Shown here: positions 43,304-52,185 of the stretch, in pieces | Layout of the letters: every line of letters starts with the position of its first letter | How positions within the stretch are numbered: position 1 is the stretch's first letter | Source: Streptomyces sp. SLBN-31 | GTDB lineage: Bacteria; Actinomycetota; Actinomycetes; Streptomycetales; Streptomycetaceae | Length of the DNA: 64,000 nucleotides | Direction: 5' to 3' | NCBI RefSeq assembly: GCF_006715395.1 | Contig: NZ_VFNC01000003.1 | Span: 1,240,001-1,304,000, forward strand | Translations under genes and position numbers: made by a program | Notes under the pieces: model-generated | Seen by the model: only the letters and a program-made list of their open reading frames with translations | Database searches by the model: none | Told to the model about the DNA's origin: nothing

Positions 43304-43319
43304 GGGCTACGATGCTGGG

Positions 43320-43844
43320 GTGTCCCTTACTTTCACTCTCGACCCCGCTGTCACTCCCGACCTGCGCGACGGCATCCTCGGCCTGTGGACGGACGTGTCC
43401 AACGCCGGCGGCTCCGTCGGGTTCGTGCCGCCCGTGACGGCGGAGGTGATCCGGCCGGACCTGGTCAAGCACCTGGTCGCGATGGCGGAGGGCCGCACCC
43501 GGCTGCTCGTCGGGCACGACGCGGACGGGCGGGTCGCCGCGACGGCCTTCCTCACCCACAACACGCACCGGCTGATGGCGCACTGGCTGTGGCTCTACAC
43601 GGTGATGGTGCACCCCCGCCACCAGGGCAGGGGCTACGGCCGCGACCTGCTCGCCGCCGCCGAGGGCGCGGCCCGCGGGCTCGACGGCATCGAGGCGATC
43701 CGGCTCACCTGCCGGGGCGGCCTCGGCCTGGAGCGGTTCTACGGCTCCTGCGGCTACAAGGAGGTCGGTCGCGTCCCCGGCGCGATCCGTGTGGCGCCCG
43801 GCGACGACCGCGACGACATCATCATGCTGCTGCCGCTCGGCTGA
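43320..43844 (+). CDS. GNAT-family N-acetyltransferase
   Basis: A 174-residue acetyltransferase. The acetyl-CoA binding motif A is VMVHPRHQGRGYGRDLLAAAE (R/Q-x-x-G-x-G/A type), and the C-terminal GLGLERFYGSCGYKEVGR motif is typical. GTG start 17 bases after the glycosylase gene. Substrate unknown. Confidence 0.88.
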   Translation: MSLTFTLDPAVTPDLRDGILGLWTDVSNAGGSVGFVPPVTAEVIRPDLVKHLVAMAEGRTRLLVGHDADGRVAATAFLTHNTHRLMAHWLWLYTVMVHPRHQGRGYGRDLLAAAEGAARGLDGIEAIRLTCRGGLGLERFYGSCGYKEVGRVPGAIRVAPGDDRDDIIMLLPLG

Positions 43845-43934
43845 GGCCCCGCCCGCAAGATCGGGACCCGGACGTGCTTCACTGGACGGTGCCCTTTGGG
43901 AATGTTCGTACCGTTGACGGAAGAGTGGATTGAG

Positions 43935-44243
43935 ATGCTCCGCTACACGCTGATGCGCCTCGGGGTCTTCGCGGGCTGCTTCGTGGTCGTCTGGGGCCTC
44001 GTCTACACCGGCATCGTCCCGCGCGGCTTCGGCGCCTCCAACGGCATCTGGATGGTCCTGCTCGCCCTGGTGCTCTCGGCCCCGATCAGCTTCGTCGTGC
44101 TGCGCAAGGAGCGGGACCGGGCCTCGGCGAAGGTCGTCGCGCGGGTCGACCGGATGAAGGCCAACCTCGAGGCGAACGCGTCCCAGGAGGACGAGGCCGA
44201 CGACGCCGCCCGCGCGCAGGGCCAGGCTCCCCAGGCTTCCTAG
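43935..44243 (+). CDS. DUF4229 small membrane protein
   Basis: A 102-residue protein with two helices (LGVFAGCFVVVWGLVYTGIV and GIWMVLLALVLSAPISFVVL) and a charged tail (LRKERDRASAKVVARVDRMK), the DUF4229 pattern of actinobacteria. An upstream start at 43896 exists in frame, but the ATG at 43935 begins right at the conserved domain. It is found near menaquinone genes in streptomycetes. Function unknown. Confidence 0.8.
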   Translation: MLRYTLMRLGVFAGCFVVVWGLVYTGIVPRGFGASNGIWMVLLALVLSAPISFVVLRKERDRASAKVVARVDRMKANLEANASQEDEADDAARAQGQAPQAS

Positions 44244-44306
44244 CTTCACGCCCTGGCGGCCACGCGAGGGGTCACGGCCGCCCGTTCGCAACTTAGTCTG
44301 TGCCTC

Positions 44307-44978
44307 ATGGGTGCGGTGAAGACCAAGCGGATGCCACGGGCGGTTCGGGAACAGCAGATGCTGGACGCCGCCGTGCGGATCTTCGGGCAGCGCGGATACA
44401 TGGCCGCGTCGATGGACGAGATCGCCGAACTGGCGGGCGTGTCCAAGCCGTTGGTCTACCTCTACCTGAATTCGAAGGAAGACCTCTTCACCGCCTGCAT
44501 CCGGCGGGAGGCCAAGGCGCTCGTCGAGGCGGTGCGCGGCGGCGTGCGGCCGGGGCTTCCCGCCGACCGCCAACTCTGGGAAGGGCTGCGGGCGTTCTTC
44601 ACGCACACCGGCCACAACCCGGACGGCTGGGCGGTGCTGCACCTCCAGGCGCGCACGCGCGAGCCGTTCGCGGCCGAGGTGACGGCGATGCGCGAGGAGA
44701 TCGTCGCGTTCGTCACCGAGCTGATCGTGGTCGCGGCCAGGGACGCCCACCGCAATCCCGACCTGCCCGAGCGCGAGGTCGCCGGTCTCGCCGAGGCCCT
44801 GGTCGGGGCCGCCGAGTCCCTCGCCGCCTGGGCCAACGCGACCCCCGGCGTCAGCGCGCGACAGGCGGCGGCGACGCTGATGAACTTCGCCTGGGCCGGC
44901 CTCGGCAACCTCATGGACGGCCGGTCCTGGTCGCCCCCGCAGGAGGTGCCGGAGGCCGCCGGGCCCCGCCCGGCATGA
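44307..44978 (+). CDS. TetR-family transcriptional regulator
   Basis: A 223-residue regulator. The N-terminal helix-turn-helix is RIFGQRGYMAASMDEIAELA then GVSKPLVYLYLNSKEDLF. The ligand domain is alanine-rich with no recognisable pocket. The closeness of fatty-acid genes (45383-51875), with two dyads in their shared promoter region at 47557-47586, makes it a candidate regulator of lipid metabolism; that is inference. Confidence 0.9.
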   Translation: MGAVKTKRMPRAVREQQMLDAAVRIFGQRGYMAASMDEIAELAGVSKPLVYLYLNSKEDLFTACIRREAKALVEAVRGGVRPGLPADRQLWEGLRAFFTHTGHNPDGWAVLHLQARTREPFAAEVTAMREEIVAFVTELIVVAARDAHRNPDLPEREVAGLAEALVGAAESLAAWANATPGVSARQAAATLMNFAWAGLGNLMDGRSWSPPQEVPEAAGPRPA

Positions 44979-45048
44979 CAACTGTCATCCCCAAGGGCGG
45001 ACGGCGGACACTGGGGGAGCGCGAACCCCCGCCCGTACCTTCGTGGGC

Positions 45049-45402
45049 ATGACGAAGACCAGTGGCGAGGACCCGCGGAAGACCGACGTCAAGGTGAGCC
45101 TCATCGGCGGTCACCGCCTCGGCGGCGAGACCCTGCACGAGCGCACCCTGACCGCCTCCCTCATCGGCGGCGCCGACATCGACCTGACCGACGTCGACAT
45201 CCCGGACGGCGCCGAACTGCGCATCACCAAGCTCAGCCTGATCGGCGGCGTCAGCCTCAGGGTCCGCCCCGACGTCCGCGTCGAGGTGCACGGCATCCGC
45301 CTCGGCGGGGTGAAGGACGACGGCCCGAGCGAACCGGGCGGTCCGACCGTCCGCATCGACGCCTGGGGTCTGCTGGGCGGGGTCAGCGTCCGTCGGTCGT
45401 GA
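45049..45402 (+). CDS. LiaF-C/DUF1707-type cell-wall-response domain protein
   Basis: A 117-residue protein made of a right-handed beta repeat: KVSLIGGHRLGGE, ASLIGGADIDLTD, KLSLIGGVSLRV and WGLLGGVSV recur at regular spacing. This is the C-terminal LiaF-like fold found in cell-wall-active antibiotic response proteins, here without membrane helices. ATG at 45049 is used; a GTG two codons earlier is possible. It ends in a tail-to-tail overlap with the MaoC gene. Function unknown. Confidence 0.72.
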   Translation: MTKTSGEDPRKTDVKVSLIGGHRLGGETLHERTLTASLIGGADIDLTDVDIPDGAELRITKLSLIGGVSLRVRPDVRVEVHGIRLGGVKDDGPSEPGGPTVRIDAWGLLGGVSVRRS

Positions 45403-46231
45403 GGTCCTCCACGGCGCCGCTCACATGCAGCCGGCCGCCGTCGCCGATCAGTTCGAAACGCCCGTCCCGCGCCGCGTACGTCACCGTGCCCGGCAGCAGC
45501 ACCGGCGCCCTGAACTCGGCCCGCACCCGGACGCGTTGGGGCGCGCCGTGCGCGGCGAGGCAGCGGGCCACCGTCCACATGCCGTGGGCGATGGCACGCG
45601 GGAAGCCGAACAGGCGGGCGGTGAGCGGGTGCAGGTGGATCGGGTTGCGGTCGCCGGACGCGGCGCCGTAGCGCCGTCCGATGTCGGCGGCCAGCCGCCA
45701 CTCGGCGACCTCCGGCAGGGCCTCCCGCTCGCCCCTGGGCGTCTCACCGGCCGATTGGGTGCGGTGCCGGGCCAGATAGGTGCTCCGCGACTCCCAGACC
45801 GGCTCCCCGCCGGCCCGCACCTCGGTGATCACCGTGGCCTCGGTGCCGCGCCGGTGCGGCTCCAGTCCGCCGACGTACACGGCGAGTTCGTACTCCCCGG
45901 TCGCGGGCAGCGCGCGGTGCCGGGTGATCTCGATGGAGGTGTGGACGAGGCCGAGCAGCGGCAGCGGGAAGCCCCGGTCGCTCATCAGGCGCATGGCCAG
46001 CGGGAAGCCCAGTATGTGCGGATAGGTCGGCGGCAGCGCGTCCTCGCCGGTGGCGAAGCCGCAGACCCGCTCGTAGGCCGCCAGGTGTGCCAGGTCGATG
46101 CGCAGGGTGGGCAGCACGAGCCGGTCGTGGGGGAAGTCGGCGTCCGGGCGGGGGCGTTTGAAGGGGGAGAGCAGGGCGCCGCGGGCCAGCAGCGGGGCGA
46201 GGGCGGGGGGCTGGGCGAGGACGACGGACAT
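45383..46231 (-). CDS. MaoC-like (R)-hydroxyacyl dehydratase (HtdX-like)
   Basis: A 282-residue double-hotdog protein. The hydratase 2 motif is RYGAASGDRNPIHLHPLTAR with downstream HGMWTVARC, giving the Asp/His pair. The ATG at 46231 overlaps the stop of the upstream reductase (TGATG). The arrangement parallels the FabG4-HtdX pair of mycobacteria, which work in reductase and dehydratase steps of fatty acyl chain metabolism. Confidence 0.85.
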   Translation of the reverse strand: MSVVLAQPPALAPLLARGALLSPFKRPRPDADFPHDRLVLPTLRIDLAHLAAYERVCGFATGEDALPPTYPHILGFPLAMRLMSDRGFPLPLLGLVHTSIEITRHRALPATGEYELAVYVGGLEPHRRGTEATVITEVRAGGEPVWESRSTYLARHRTQSAGETPRGEREALPEVAEWRLAADIGRRYGAASGDRNPIHLHPLTARLFGFPRAIAHGMWTVARCLAAHGAPQRVRVRAEFRAPVLLPGTVTYAARDGRFELIGDGGRLHVSGAVEDLTTDGR

Positions 46232-47532
46232 CACGCCCCCAGCAGGCTCTGGCCGCAGACCCGTACGACCTGGCCGTTGACCGCGCCCGAGCCCGGGTGC
46301 GCGAGCCACGCCGTGGTCTCGGCGACATCGGCCGGCAGACCGCCCTGCGCGAGGGAGTTCATCCGGCGGCCGGCCTCGCGGATGAACAGCGGGACCGCGG
46401 CCGTCATCTTCGTCTCGATGAACCCGGGCGCCACCGCGTTGACCGTCACCCCGTGCTCGGCGAGGGCGCGCGGCGCCAGCGAGCGGACCAGCCCGACGAT
46501 CCCGGCCTTGCTCGCGCCGTAGTTGGTCTGCCCGGCGTTCCCGGCCAGGCCGGCGATGGACGCGGTGGCGACGATCCGCCCGCCGGCCCTGAGCGTCCCC
46601 TCCTTCAGCAGGGCGTCCGTCGTGCGCAGCACGCTCGCCAGATTGACGTCGAGGACCGAACTCCAGCTCTCGGCCGCCATGTTGACCAGCCGGCGGTCCC
46701 GGGTGATCCCCGCGTTGTGGACGAGGACGTCCAGCCCGTCCGGGAGTGCGGCGGCGATCCGCTCACCCGCGTCGGCGGCCGTGATGTCGAGCGCGAGCGC
46801 GCTGCCGCCGAGGCGGGCCGCGACGCGCGCCGCGTCCTCCTCGGCCTGCGGCACGTCCAGTACGACCACCCGGGCGCCGTCCCTGGCCAGCGTCTCGGCG
46901 ACCGCCTCGCCGATGCCGCGGGCGCCGCCGGTGACCAGGGCGGTGCGGCCGGCGAGGGGACGGTCCAGGCCGGCGTCCGGCTGCTCGCCGGCCCCGACGG
47001 CGATGACCTGTCCGCTGACGTAGGCGGACTTGGGGGAGAGCAGGAAACGCAGCGTCGACTCGGCGGCCGCGGCGTCCGTCAGGCGCACCAGGTTCACCGT
47101 CCGCCCGCGGCCGATCTCCTTGCCGAGCGAGCGCACGAACCCCTCCAACGCCTGTTGCGCGGCGGCCTGGTGGTGGTCGGCGGGGTCGAGGGGCGCGCCC
47201 AGGACGACGATCCGGCCGCTCGCCGCGACGGACCGCACCACGGGGTGCAGGGCCGCGTGCACCTCGGCGAGCGTGTCGACGTCCCGGACACCGGAGGCGT
47301 CGAGGACGACGGCGGCCGGGGCGTCGGCCAACCTGGCTGTGGGTCCCGTACGGGCGAGGACGGGTTCGAGGCCGAGGCCGGACCGGCCCGCGGTGAGGTG
47401 GAGCAGGCCGCCTTCGAGCGCGGGGCGCTCGGGGGACCAGCGCAGCAGCGGCGCCGGTTGCGGCAGTCCGAGTCTGCGGGTCAGGAAGCGGCCGGCGGCG
47501 GTGTCGGCGAAGCGCAGATAGCGGTCGGCCAT
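46231..47532 (-). CDS. High-molecular-weight 3-oxoacyl-ACP/CoA reductase (FabG4-like)
   Basis: A 433-residue two-domain reductase. Residues 1-195 are a flavodoxin-like N-terminal domain found only in the FabG4-type proteins. The C-terminal short-chain dehydrogenase has the nucleotide loop VTGGARGIGEAVAE and the catalytic Ser-Tyr-Lys set in TASIAGLAGNAGQ and TNYGASKAG. GGGAG is well spaced for the ATG at 47532. It is divergent from the acyl-CoA ligases and pairs with the MaoC gene. Confidence 0.9.
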   Translation of the reverse strand: MADRYLRFADTAAGRFLTRRLGLPQPAPLLRWSPERPALEGGLLHLTAGRSGLGLEPVLARTGPTARLADAPAAVVLDASGVRDVDTLAEVHAALHPVVRSVAASGRIVVLGAPLDPADHHQAAAQQALEGFVRSLGKEIGRGRTVNLVRLTDAAAAESTLRFLLSPKSAYVSGQVIAVGAGEQPDAGLDRPLAGRTALVTGGARGIGEAVAETLARDGARVVVLDVPQAEEDAARVAARLGGSALALDITAADAGERIAAALPDGLDVLVHNAGITRDRRLVNMAAESWSSVLDVNLASVLRTTDALLKEGTLRAGGRIVATASIAGLAGNAGQTNYGASKAGIVGLVRSLAPRALAEHGVTVNAVAPGFIETKMTAAVPLFIREAGRRMNSLAQGGLPADVAETTAWLAHPGSGAVNGQVVRVCGQSLLGA

Positions 47533-47556
47533 GTCCATCTCCCATGCGAAAGCCTT

Positions 47557-47586
47557 CTTACTCCAGAGTCAGGTTACCCGAGGTAA
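47557..47586. promoter_or_regulatory. Two adjacent dyads between fabG4-like gene and acyl-CoA ligase
   Basis: CTTACTCCAGAGTCAG (47557-47572) is a near-palindrome with arms TTACTC and GAGTcA. TTACC-CGA-GGTAA (47574-47586) is a perfect 5-bp-arm dyad immediately after it. They lie 25-54 bases before the reductase start. The first resembles fatty-acid-regulator sites of the TTACTC-GAGTAA type in actinobacteria. The binding factor is not identified. Confidence 0.5.
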
Positions 47587-47797
47587 GGCGAGGTCAGGAG
47601 GTGAAAATTGTTCAACATACCCCCTGGTAACGTCTGATCGGCGAGAAAAGCGACGACACTGCACATCCCCGACGCACCCCCGCCGCCGGACCATCGCCGA
47701 ACCCTCACCGCGCCCTCACGCGAGAGCCGTACGATCGCCTCTCCCCACCTGCGGCAACTCCCCCGCAGGGCAACTCCGTTGACCACTGGAGTCGCCC

Positions 47798-49729
47798 GTG
47801 TCCAGCACGCGCCCCGCCGCCGGTCCGGCGGTCCACGCCACCGCCTACGACGGCACGCCGGTCCTCGTGGAGCCCGTCGTCCGGCGGCTGGAGGGCGAGG
47901 TTCGCGAGGTGTCCGTACCGCCCTTCGTCCCGCCGACGACCTACGGCTCCCTGGCCGACCTGCCCTTCGAGAACGCGCGCGTCGCCCCCGAGGACAAGGT
48001 CCTCAGCCGCCGCACCGGGTCCGGCGGGTGGACCCATGTGACGGCCGCCCGGTTCGCCGAGGAGGTGCTCGCCACGGCGAAGGGCCTCATCACCGAGGGG
48101 CTGACGCCGGGGGACCGGATCGCCGTCATGGCCCGGACGATCTACGAGTGGACGCTGCTGGACTTCGCCGCCTGGGCCTGCGGCCTGGTCACCGTCCCGA
48201 TCTACCCCACCTCCTCCGTCTTCCAGACCCGCTGGATCCTGCAGGACTCCGGTGCCGTCGCACTCGTCACCGAGACCACGGCCCAGGCCGCCGCGCTGGG
48301 CCCGGAGCTCAGTCGGCTGCTGGACCTGCGGCATCTGTGGGTCATCGAGAAGGGGCACGTGGAGCGGCTGGCGGAACGCGGGGCGCAGGTACGGGACCAC
48401 GAGGTCGACGTACGGCGCGGGATGCTGGCCCCCGACACCCTCGCCACCGTCGTCTACACCTCCGGCACCACGGGCCGCCCCAAGGGCTGCGCGATCAGCC
48501 ACGGCAACTTCTTCGCCGAGGTCGACAACGCCGTCGAACTCCTCTACCCGGTGTTCCGGTCACGGACCAGCGAAGAGGCGTCGATCCTGCACTTCCTGCC
48601 GATGTCGCACATCTTCGGGCGCATGGTGGCGGTCGCCTGCATCCGCGCGCGGGTACGCCTGGGCCACGCCCCGAGCCTGAAGTCGGAGGAACTGCTGCCC
48701 GACCTGGCGAGCTTCCGGCCGACCTGTCTGATCACCATCCCGTACATGCTGGAGAAGGTCTTCAACGTGGCCCGCGCCAAGGCCGAGGCGGGCGGCCGGG
48801 TCACCGCCTTCGACCGCGCGGCCGCCGTGGCCCGCCGGTACGGGGAGGCGCGCGAGGCCCGCCAGTCGGGCCCGGGCCCGGGCCCGAGCGCCGCGCTGAG
48901 AGCGGCCCGCGCCTTCTACGACCCGCTGGTCTACCGCCGTATCCGCACCGCCATGGGCGGCCGGGTGCGCTACATGATCTGCGGCGGTTCCCCGCTGGGC
49001 CGCCGGCTCGCCTCCTTCTACGCCGGCGCGGGCATCGAGATCTACGAGGGCTACGGCCTGACCGAGACGACCGGCGCGGCCACGGTCACACCCCCCTTGA
49101 AGCCCCGCCTGGGCACGGTGGGCTGGCCCCTGCCCGGCACCAAGGTCCGCATCGCCGCCGACGGCGAGATCCTGCTGTCCGGGGGTCATGTGCTGCGCGG
49201 GTACTGGGACCCGAACGCGGGCGGGGTCGTCCCCGCGACCACCGACGGCTGGCTCGCGACCGGCGACATCGGCCGCCTGGACGACGAGGGCTACCTCCAC
49301 ATCACCGGCCGCAAGAAGGAGATGCTGATCACGGCGGGCGGCAAGAGCGTGGCCCCGGCCCCGCTGGAGAACTGGCTGCGGGCGCACCCGCTGATCTCGC
49401 AGGTCATGGTGGTCGGTGACGCCCGCCCCTACATCGCGGCGCTCGTCACCCTGGACATGGAGGGCGTCGGCCACTGGCGCCGGATGAACGGCAGGCACCC
49501 GGCCGTCACCGCCGAACTCGTCCAGGACGACCCCGAGTTGCTGGCGGTCCTGCAACGGGCGGTGGACGAGGCGAACAAGCTGGTGTCGAGGCCCGAGTCG
49601 ATCCGCCGCTTCGCGGTCCTCCCCGTCGACTTCACGGAGGAGGACGGCCATCTGACGCCGTCGATGAAGCTGCGGCGGGACGCGATCGCGGAGGAGTTCG
49701 CGGAAGGGATCGAGCGGCTCTACGGCTAG
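47798..49729 (+). CDS. Long-chain fatty-acyl-CoA ligase (FadD15-like), copy 1
   Basis: A 643-residue adenylate-forming enzyme that activates fatty acids with ATP and CoA. The P-loop is VYTSGTTGRPKGC, the later motifs are YEGYGLTETTGAA, TGDIGRLDDEGY and KKEMLITAGGKSVAPAPLEN, with all catalytic residues in place. GTG start. A paralogue follows directly in tandem (49959-51875) with very high similarity. Context with FabG4 and MaoC suggests fatty acid activation or chain remodelling. Confidence 0.93.
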   Translation: MSSTRPAAGPAVHATAYDGTPVLVEPVVRRLEGEVREVSVPPFVPPTTYGSLADLPFENARVAPEDKVLSRRTGSGGWTHVTAARFAEEVLATAKGLITEGLTPGDRIAVMARTIYEWTLLDFAAWACGLVTVPIYPTSSVFQTRWILQDSGAVALVTETTAQAAALGPELSRLLDLRHLWVIEKGHVERLAERGAQVRDHEVDVRRGMLAPDTLATVVYTSGTTGRPKGCAISHGNFFAEVDNAVELLYPVFRSRTSEEASILHFLPMSHIFGRMVAVACIRARVRLGHAPSLKSEELLPDLASFRPTCLITIPYMLEKVFNVARAKAEAGGRVTAFDRAAAVARRYGEAREARQSGPGPGPSAALRAARAFYDPLVYRRIRTAMGGRVRYMICGGSPLGRRLASFYAGAGIEIYEGYGLTETTGAATVTPPLKPRLGTVGWPLPGTKVRIAADGEILLSGGHVLRGYWDPNAGGVVPATTDGWLATGDIGRLDDEGYLHITGRKKEMLITAGGKSVAPAPLENWLRAHPLISQVMVVGDARPYIAALVTLDMEGVGHWRRMNGRHPAVTAELVQDDPELLAVLQRAVDEANKLVSRPESIRRFAVLPVDFTEEDGHLTPSMKLRRDAIAEEFAEGIERLYG

Positions 49730-49958
49730 GGACGCCAGAGCGTTCCGTAGAGGAGAGAGGCGCACGTCGCCGTAAAGGTTGCACAGGCCCGGCTCGGGAG
49801 CATTCCCGAATCATCACGAAGTCGCCATGCGTGCGCCGTATCCTTTCTGCTGTAACCCGCGGTAACATCCCAGCCGCCCGCCGCCGGTGAACAACTCGGT
49901 ACGCACCGCACGTACCACTGCAGAGCGGTACCGAGCTGCCCGCCCCAGGAGAGCTGCC
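49730..49958. other. Intergenic region between the tandem acyl-CoA ligase genes
   Basis: 229 bases. It holds the promoter of the second ligase, probably within the AT-richer part (CGAATCATCACGAAGT, CGTATCCTTTCTGCTG). GTAAC occurs twice, ten bases apart, at about 49853-49867. No terminator was recognised. Confidence 0.35.
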
Positions 49959-51875
49959 ATGTCCGTGCCCGTGCCCTACCCGTCCGCGTCCGACTACGAC
50001 GGCGTCCCCCAGCTGGTGGAGCCCGAGATCCGACGACTGGACGGCGAGGTGCGCGAGACGTCGGTACCGCCGCTCGTACCGCCGCGCATCCATGGCTCGC
50101 TCGCCGACCTGCCCTTCGACAACGCCGAGGCGGCGCCGGACGCCCGGGTCCTCAGCCGCCGCCGGGAGGACGGCGGCTGGACGGACGTCTCGGCGGCGGA
50201 GTTCGCGCAGCAGATCCTGTCGCTGGCCAAGGGCCTCATCCAGGAGGGTCTGGTCCCCGGCGACCGGATCGCCGTCATGGCCCGGACGATCTACGAGTGG
50301 ACGCTCCTGGACTTCGCCGCGTGGGCCGCCGGCCTGGTCACCGTCCCCATCTACCCCACGTCCTCCGTCTACCAGACCCGCTGGATCCTGCAGGACTCCG
50401 GCGCGGTGGCCCTGGTGACGGAGACGGCCGGACAGGCCGCCGCGCTGGGCCCGGAGCTCAGCCGGCTCCCGGACCTGCGCCACCTGTGGATCGTGGAGAA
50501 GGGGCACCTGGAGCGGGTGGCGGAACTCGGACAGCCCGTCCCCGACCAGGAGGTCGCCGTACGCCGGGGCATGCTGGTGCCCGACACGCTCGCCACCGTC
50601 ATCTACACGTCCGGCACCACCGGCCGGCCCAAGGGCTGCGTCCTGACCCACGGCAACTTCCTGTCCGAGGTCGACAACGCGATCGAACTCCTCTACCCGA
50701 TCTTCAAGTCCAAGTCGGACGACCCCTGCACCCTGCTCTTCCTGCCCATGTCGCACGTCTTCGGCCGCATGGTGGCGATCGCCTGCATACGGGCCCGCGT
50801 CCGCCTGGGACACGCGCCCAGCCTCCAGGCCGAGGACCTCCTGACCGACCTGGGCACCTTCCGTCCGACCTTCCTCCTGTGCATCCCGTACATGCTGGAG
50901 AAGGTCTACAACAACGCCCGGGCCAAGGCGGAGGCCGGCGGCCGGGCCGGCGTCTTCGACCGCGCGGCGAAGGTCGCCGTCCGCTACGGCGAGGCGCTGG
51001 AGGCCCGCGCGGCGGCCACCGGCCCGGGCCCGAGCGCCTCCCTCAAAGCGGCCCGCGCCTTCTACGACCCGCTGGTCTACCGCCGTATCCGCAACGCCAT
51101 GGGCGGCCGGGTCCGGCACCTCATCTCCGGCGGATCCCCGCTCGGGCAGCGGCTGGCGGCCTTCTACGCCGGGGCCGGCATGGAGATCTACGAGGGCTAC
51201 GGGCTGACCGAGTCGACGGGCGCGGCCACCGTCACGCCGCCTCTCAAGCCCCGCCTGGGCACGGTCGGCTGGCCCATGCCCGGTACCAAGGTCCGCATCG
51301 CCGCCGACGGGGAGATCCTGCTGCAGGGCGGCCAGGTGTTCCGCGGCTACTGGGACCCGCACGGCGGCGGAGTGATCCCGGCCTCGACGGACGGCTGGTT
51401 CGCGACCGGTGACATCGGCCGCCTGGACGACGAGGGCTACCTCACCATCACCGGCCGCAAGAAGGAGATCCTCATCACCGCGGGCGGCAAGAACATGGCG
51501 CCCGCCCCGCTGGAGAACTGGCTGCGCGCCCACCCGCTGATCTCGCAGGTCATGGTGGTCGGGGACGGCCGCCCCTACATCGCGGCCCTCGTCACCCTGG
51601 ACATGGACGGCGTCAGCCACTGGCGCCGGATGAACGGCAAGCACCCGGTGCCCGCGGAACTCCTGGTGGACGACCCCGAGTTGCTGGCGATCCTGCAGCG
51701 GGCGGTGGACGAGGCGAACAAGCTGGTGTCGAGGCCCGAGTCGATCCGCCGCTTCGCCGTCCTGCCCCGGGACTTCACCGAGGAGGACGGCCATCTGACC
51801 CCCTCGATGAAGCTGCGCCGGGAGGCCGTGATGAAGGAGTTCACGGCTGAGATCGAAGGGCTGTACCAGCGCTGA
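49959..51875 (+). CDS. Long-chain fatty-acyl-CoA ligase (FadD15-like), copy 2
   Basis: A 638-residue paralogue of the previous gene with the same motifs (IYTSGTTGRPKGC, YEGYGLTESTGAA, KKEILITAGGKNMAPAPLEN). CAGGAGAG precedes the ATG at 49959. Long tracts are identical at the DNA level, including a 59-base block near the 3' ends. Differences are concentrated near the N-terminus and in the region after the P-loop. A recent tandem duplication or gene conversion is likely. Confidence 0.93.
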   Translation: MSVPVPYPSASDYDGVPQLVEPEIRRLDGEVRETSVPPLVPPRIHGSLADLPFDNAEAAPDARVLSRRREDGGWTDVSAAEFAQQILSLAKGLIQEGLVPGDRIAVMARTIYEWTLLDFAAWAAGLVTVPIYPTSSVYQTRWILQDSGAVALVTETAGQAAALGPELSRLPDLRHLWIVEKGHLERVAELGQPVPDQEVAVRRGMLVPDTLATVIYTSGTTGRPKGCVLTHGNFLSEVDNAIELLYPIFKSKSDDPCTLLFLPMSHVFGRMVAIACIRARVRLGHAPSLQAEDLLTDLGTFRPTFLLCIPYMLEKVYNNARAKAEAGGRAGVFDRAAKVAVRYGEALEARAAATGPGPSASLKAARAFYDPLVYRRIRNAMGGRVRHLISGGSPLGQRLAAFYAGAGMEIYEGYGLTESTGAATVTPPLKPRLGTVGWPMPGTKVRIAADGEILLQGGQVFRGYWDPHGGGVIPASTDGWFATGDIGRLDDEGYLTITGRKKEILITAGGKNMAPAPLENWLRAHPLISQVMVVGDGRPYIAALVTLDMDGVSHWRRMNGKHPVPAELLVDDPELLAILQRAVDEANKLVSRPESIRRFAVLPRDFTEEDGHLTPSMKLRREAVMKEFTAEIEGLYQR

Positions 51876-52185
51876 GCCGAGGCGACGGCCTGCCGCGAGC
51901 CGTTGCCCCGTCCGACCCCCATGCGGCAGCGTCCGCCCCCGGCTCCCCGGGCGGCGGACGCTGTCGTTCCGCGCAGCCGCTCAGCCCGGACGACCCGGCT
52001 GCCGAGCAAGCGCCGGGGCGGGAAGGCGACCGGCCCCGGCAGGACTGCCTCGCTCGCCACGCCGGCCTCGGGCCGGCACGGCTCTTGACTTACCAAGACC
52101 CCCGCGCCACATTCCCCACCCCGTACCCGCACCTCTCCGCACCGCGCAACCCACCCCGTCCATCGCCCGGTTGGAGCGACCTGCC
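51876..52185. other. Intergenic region upstream of the KstD-like gene
   Basis: 310 bases with no supported gene. CTCTTGACTTACC at about 52081 might include a -35 element, but no clear partner -10 was found. The remainder is unremarkable GC-rich sequence. Confidence 0.35.
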
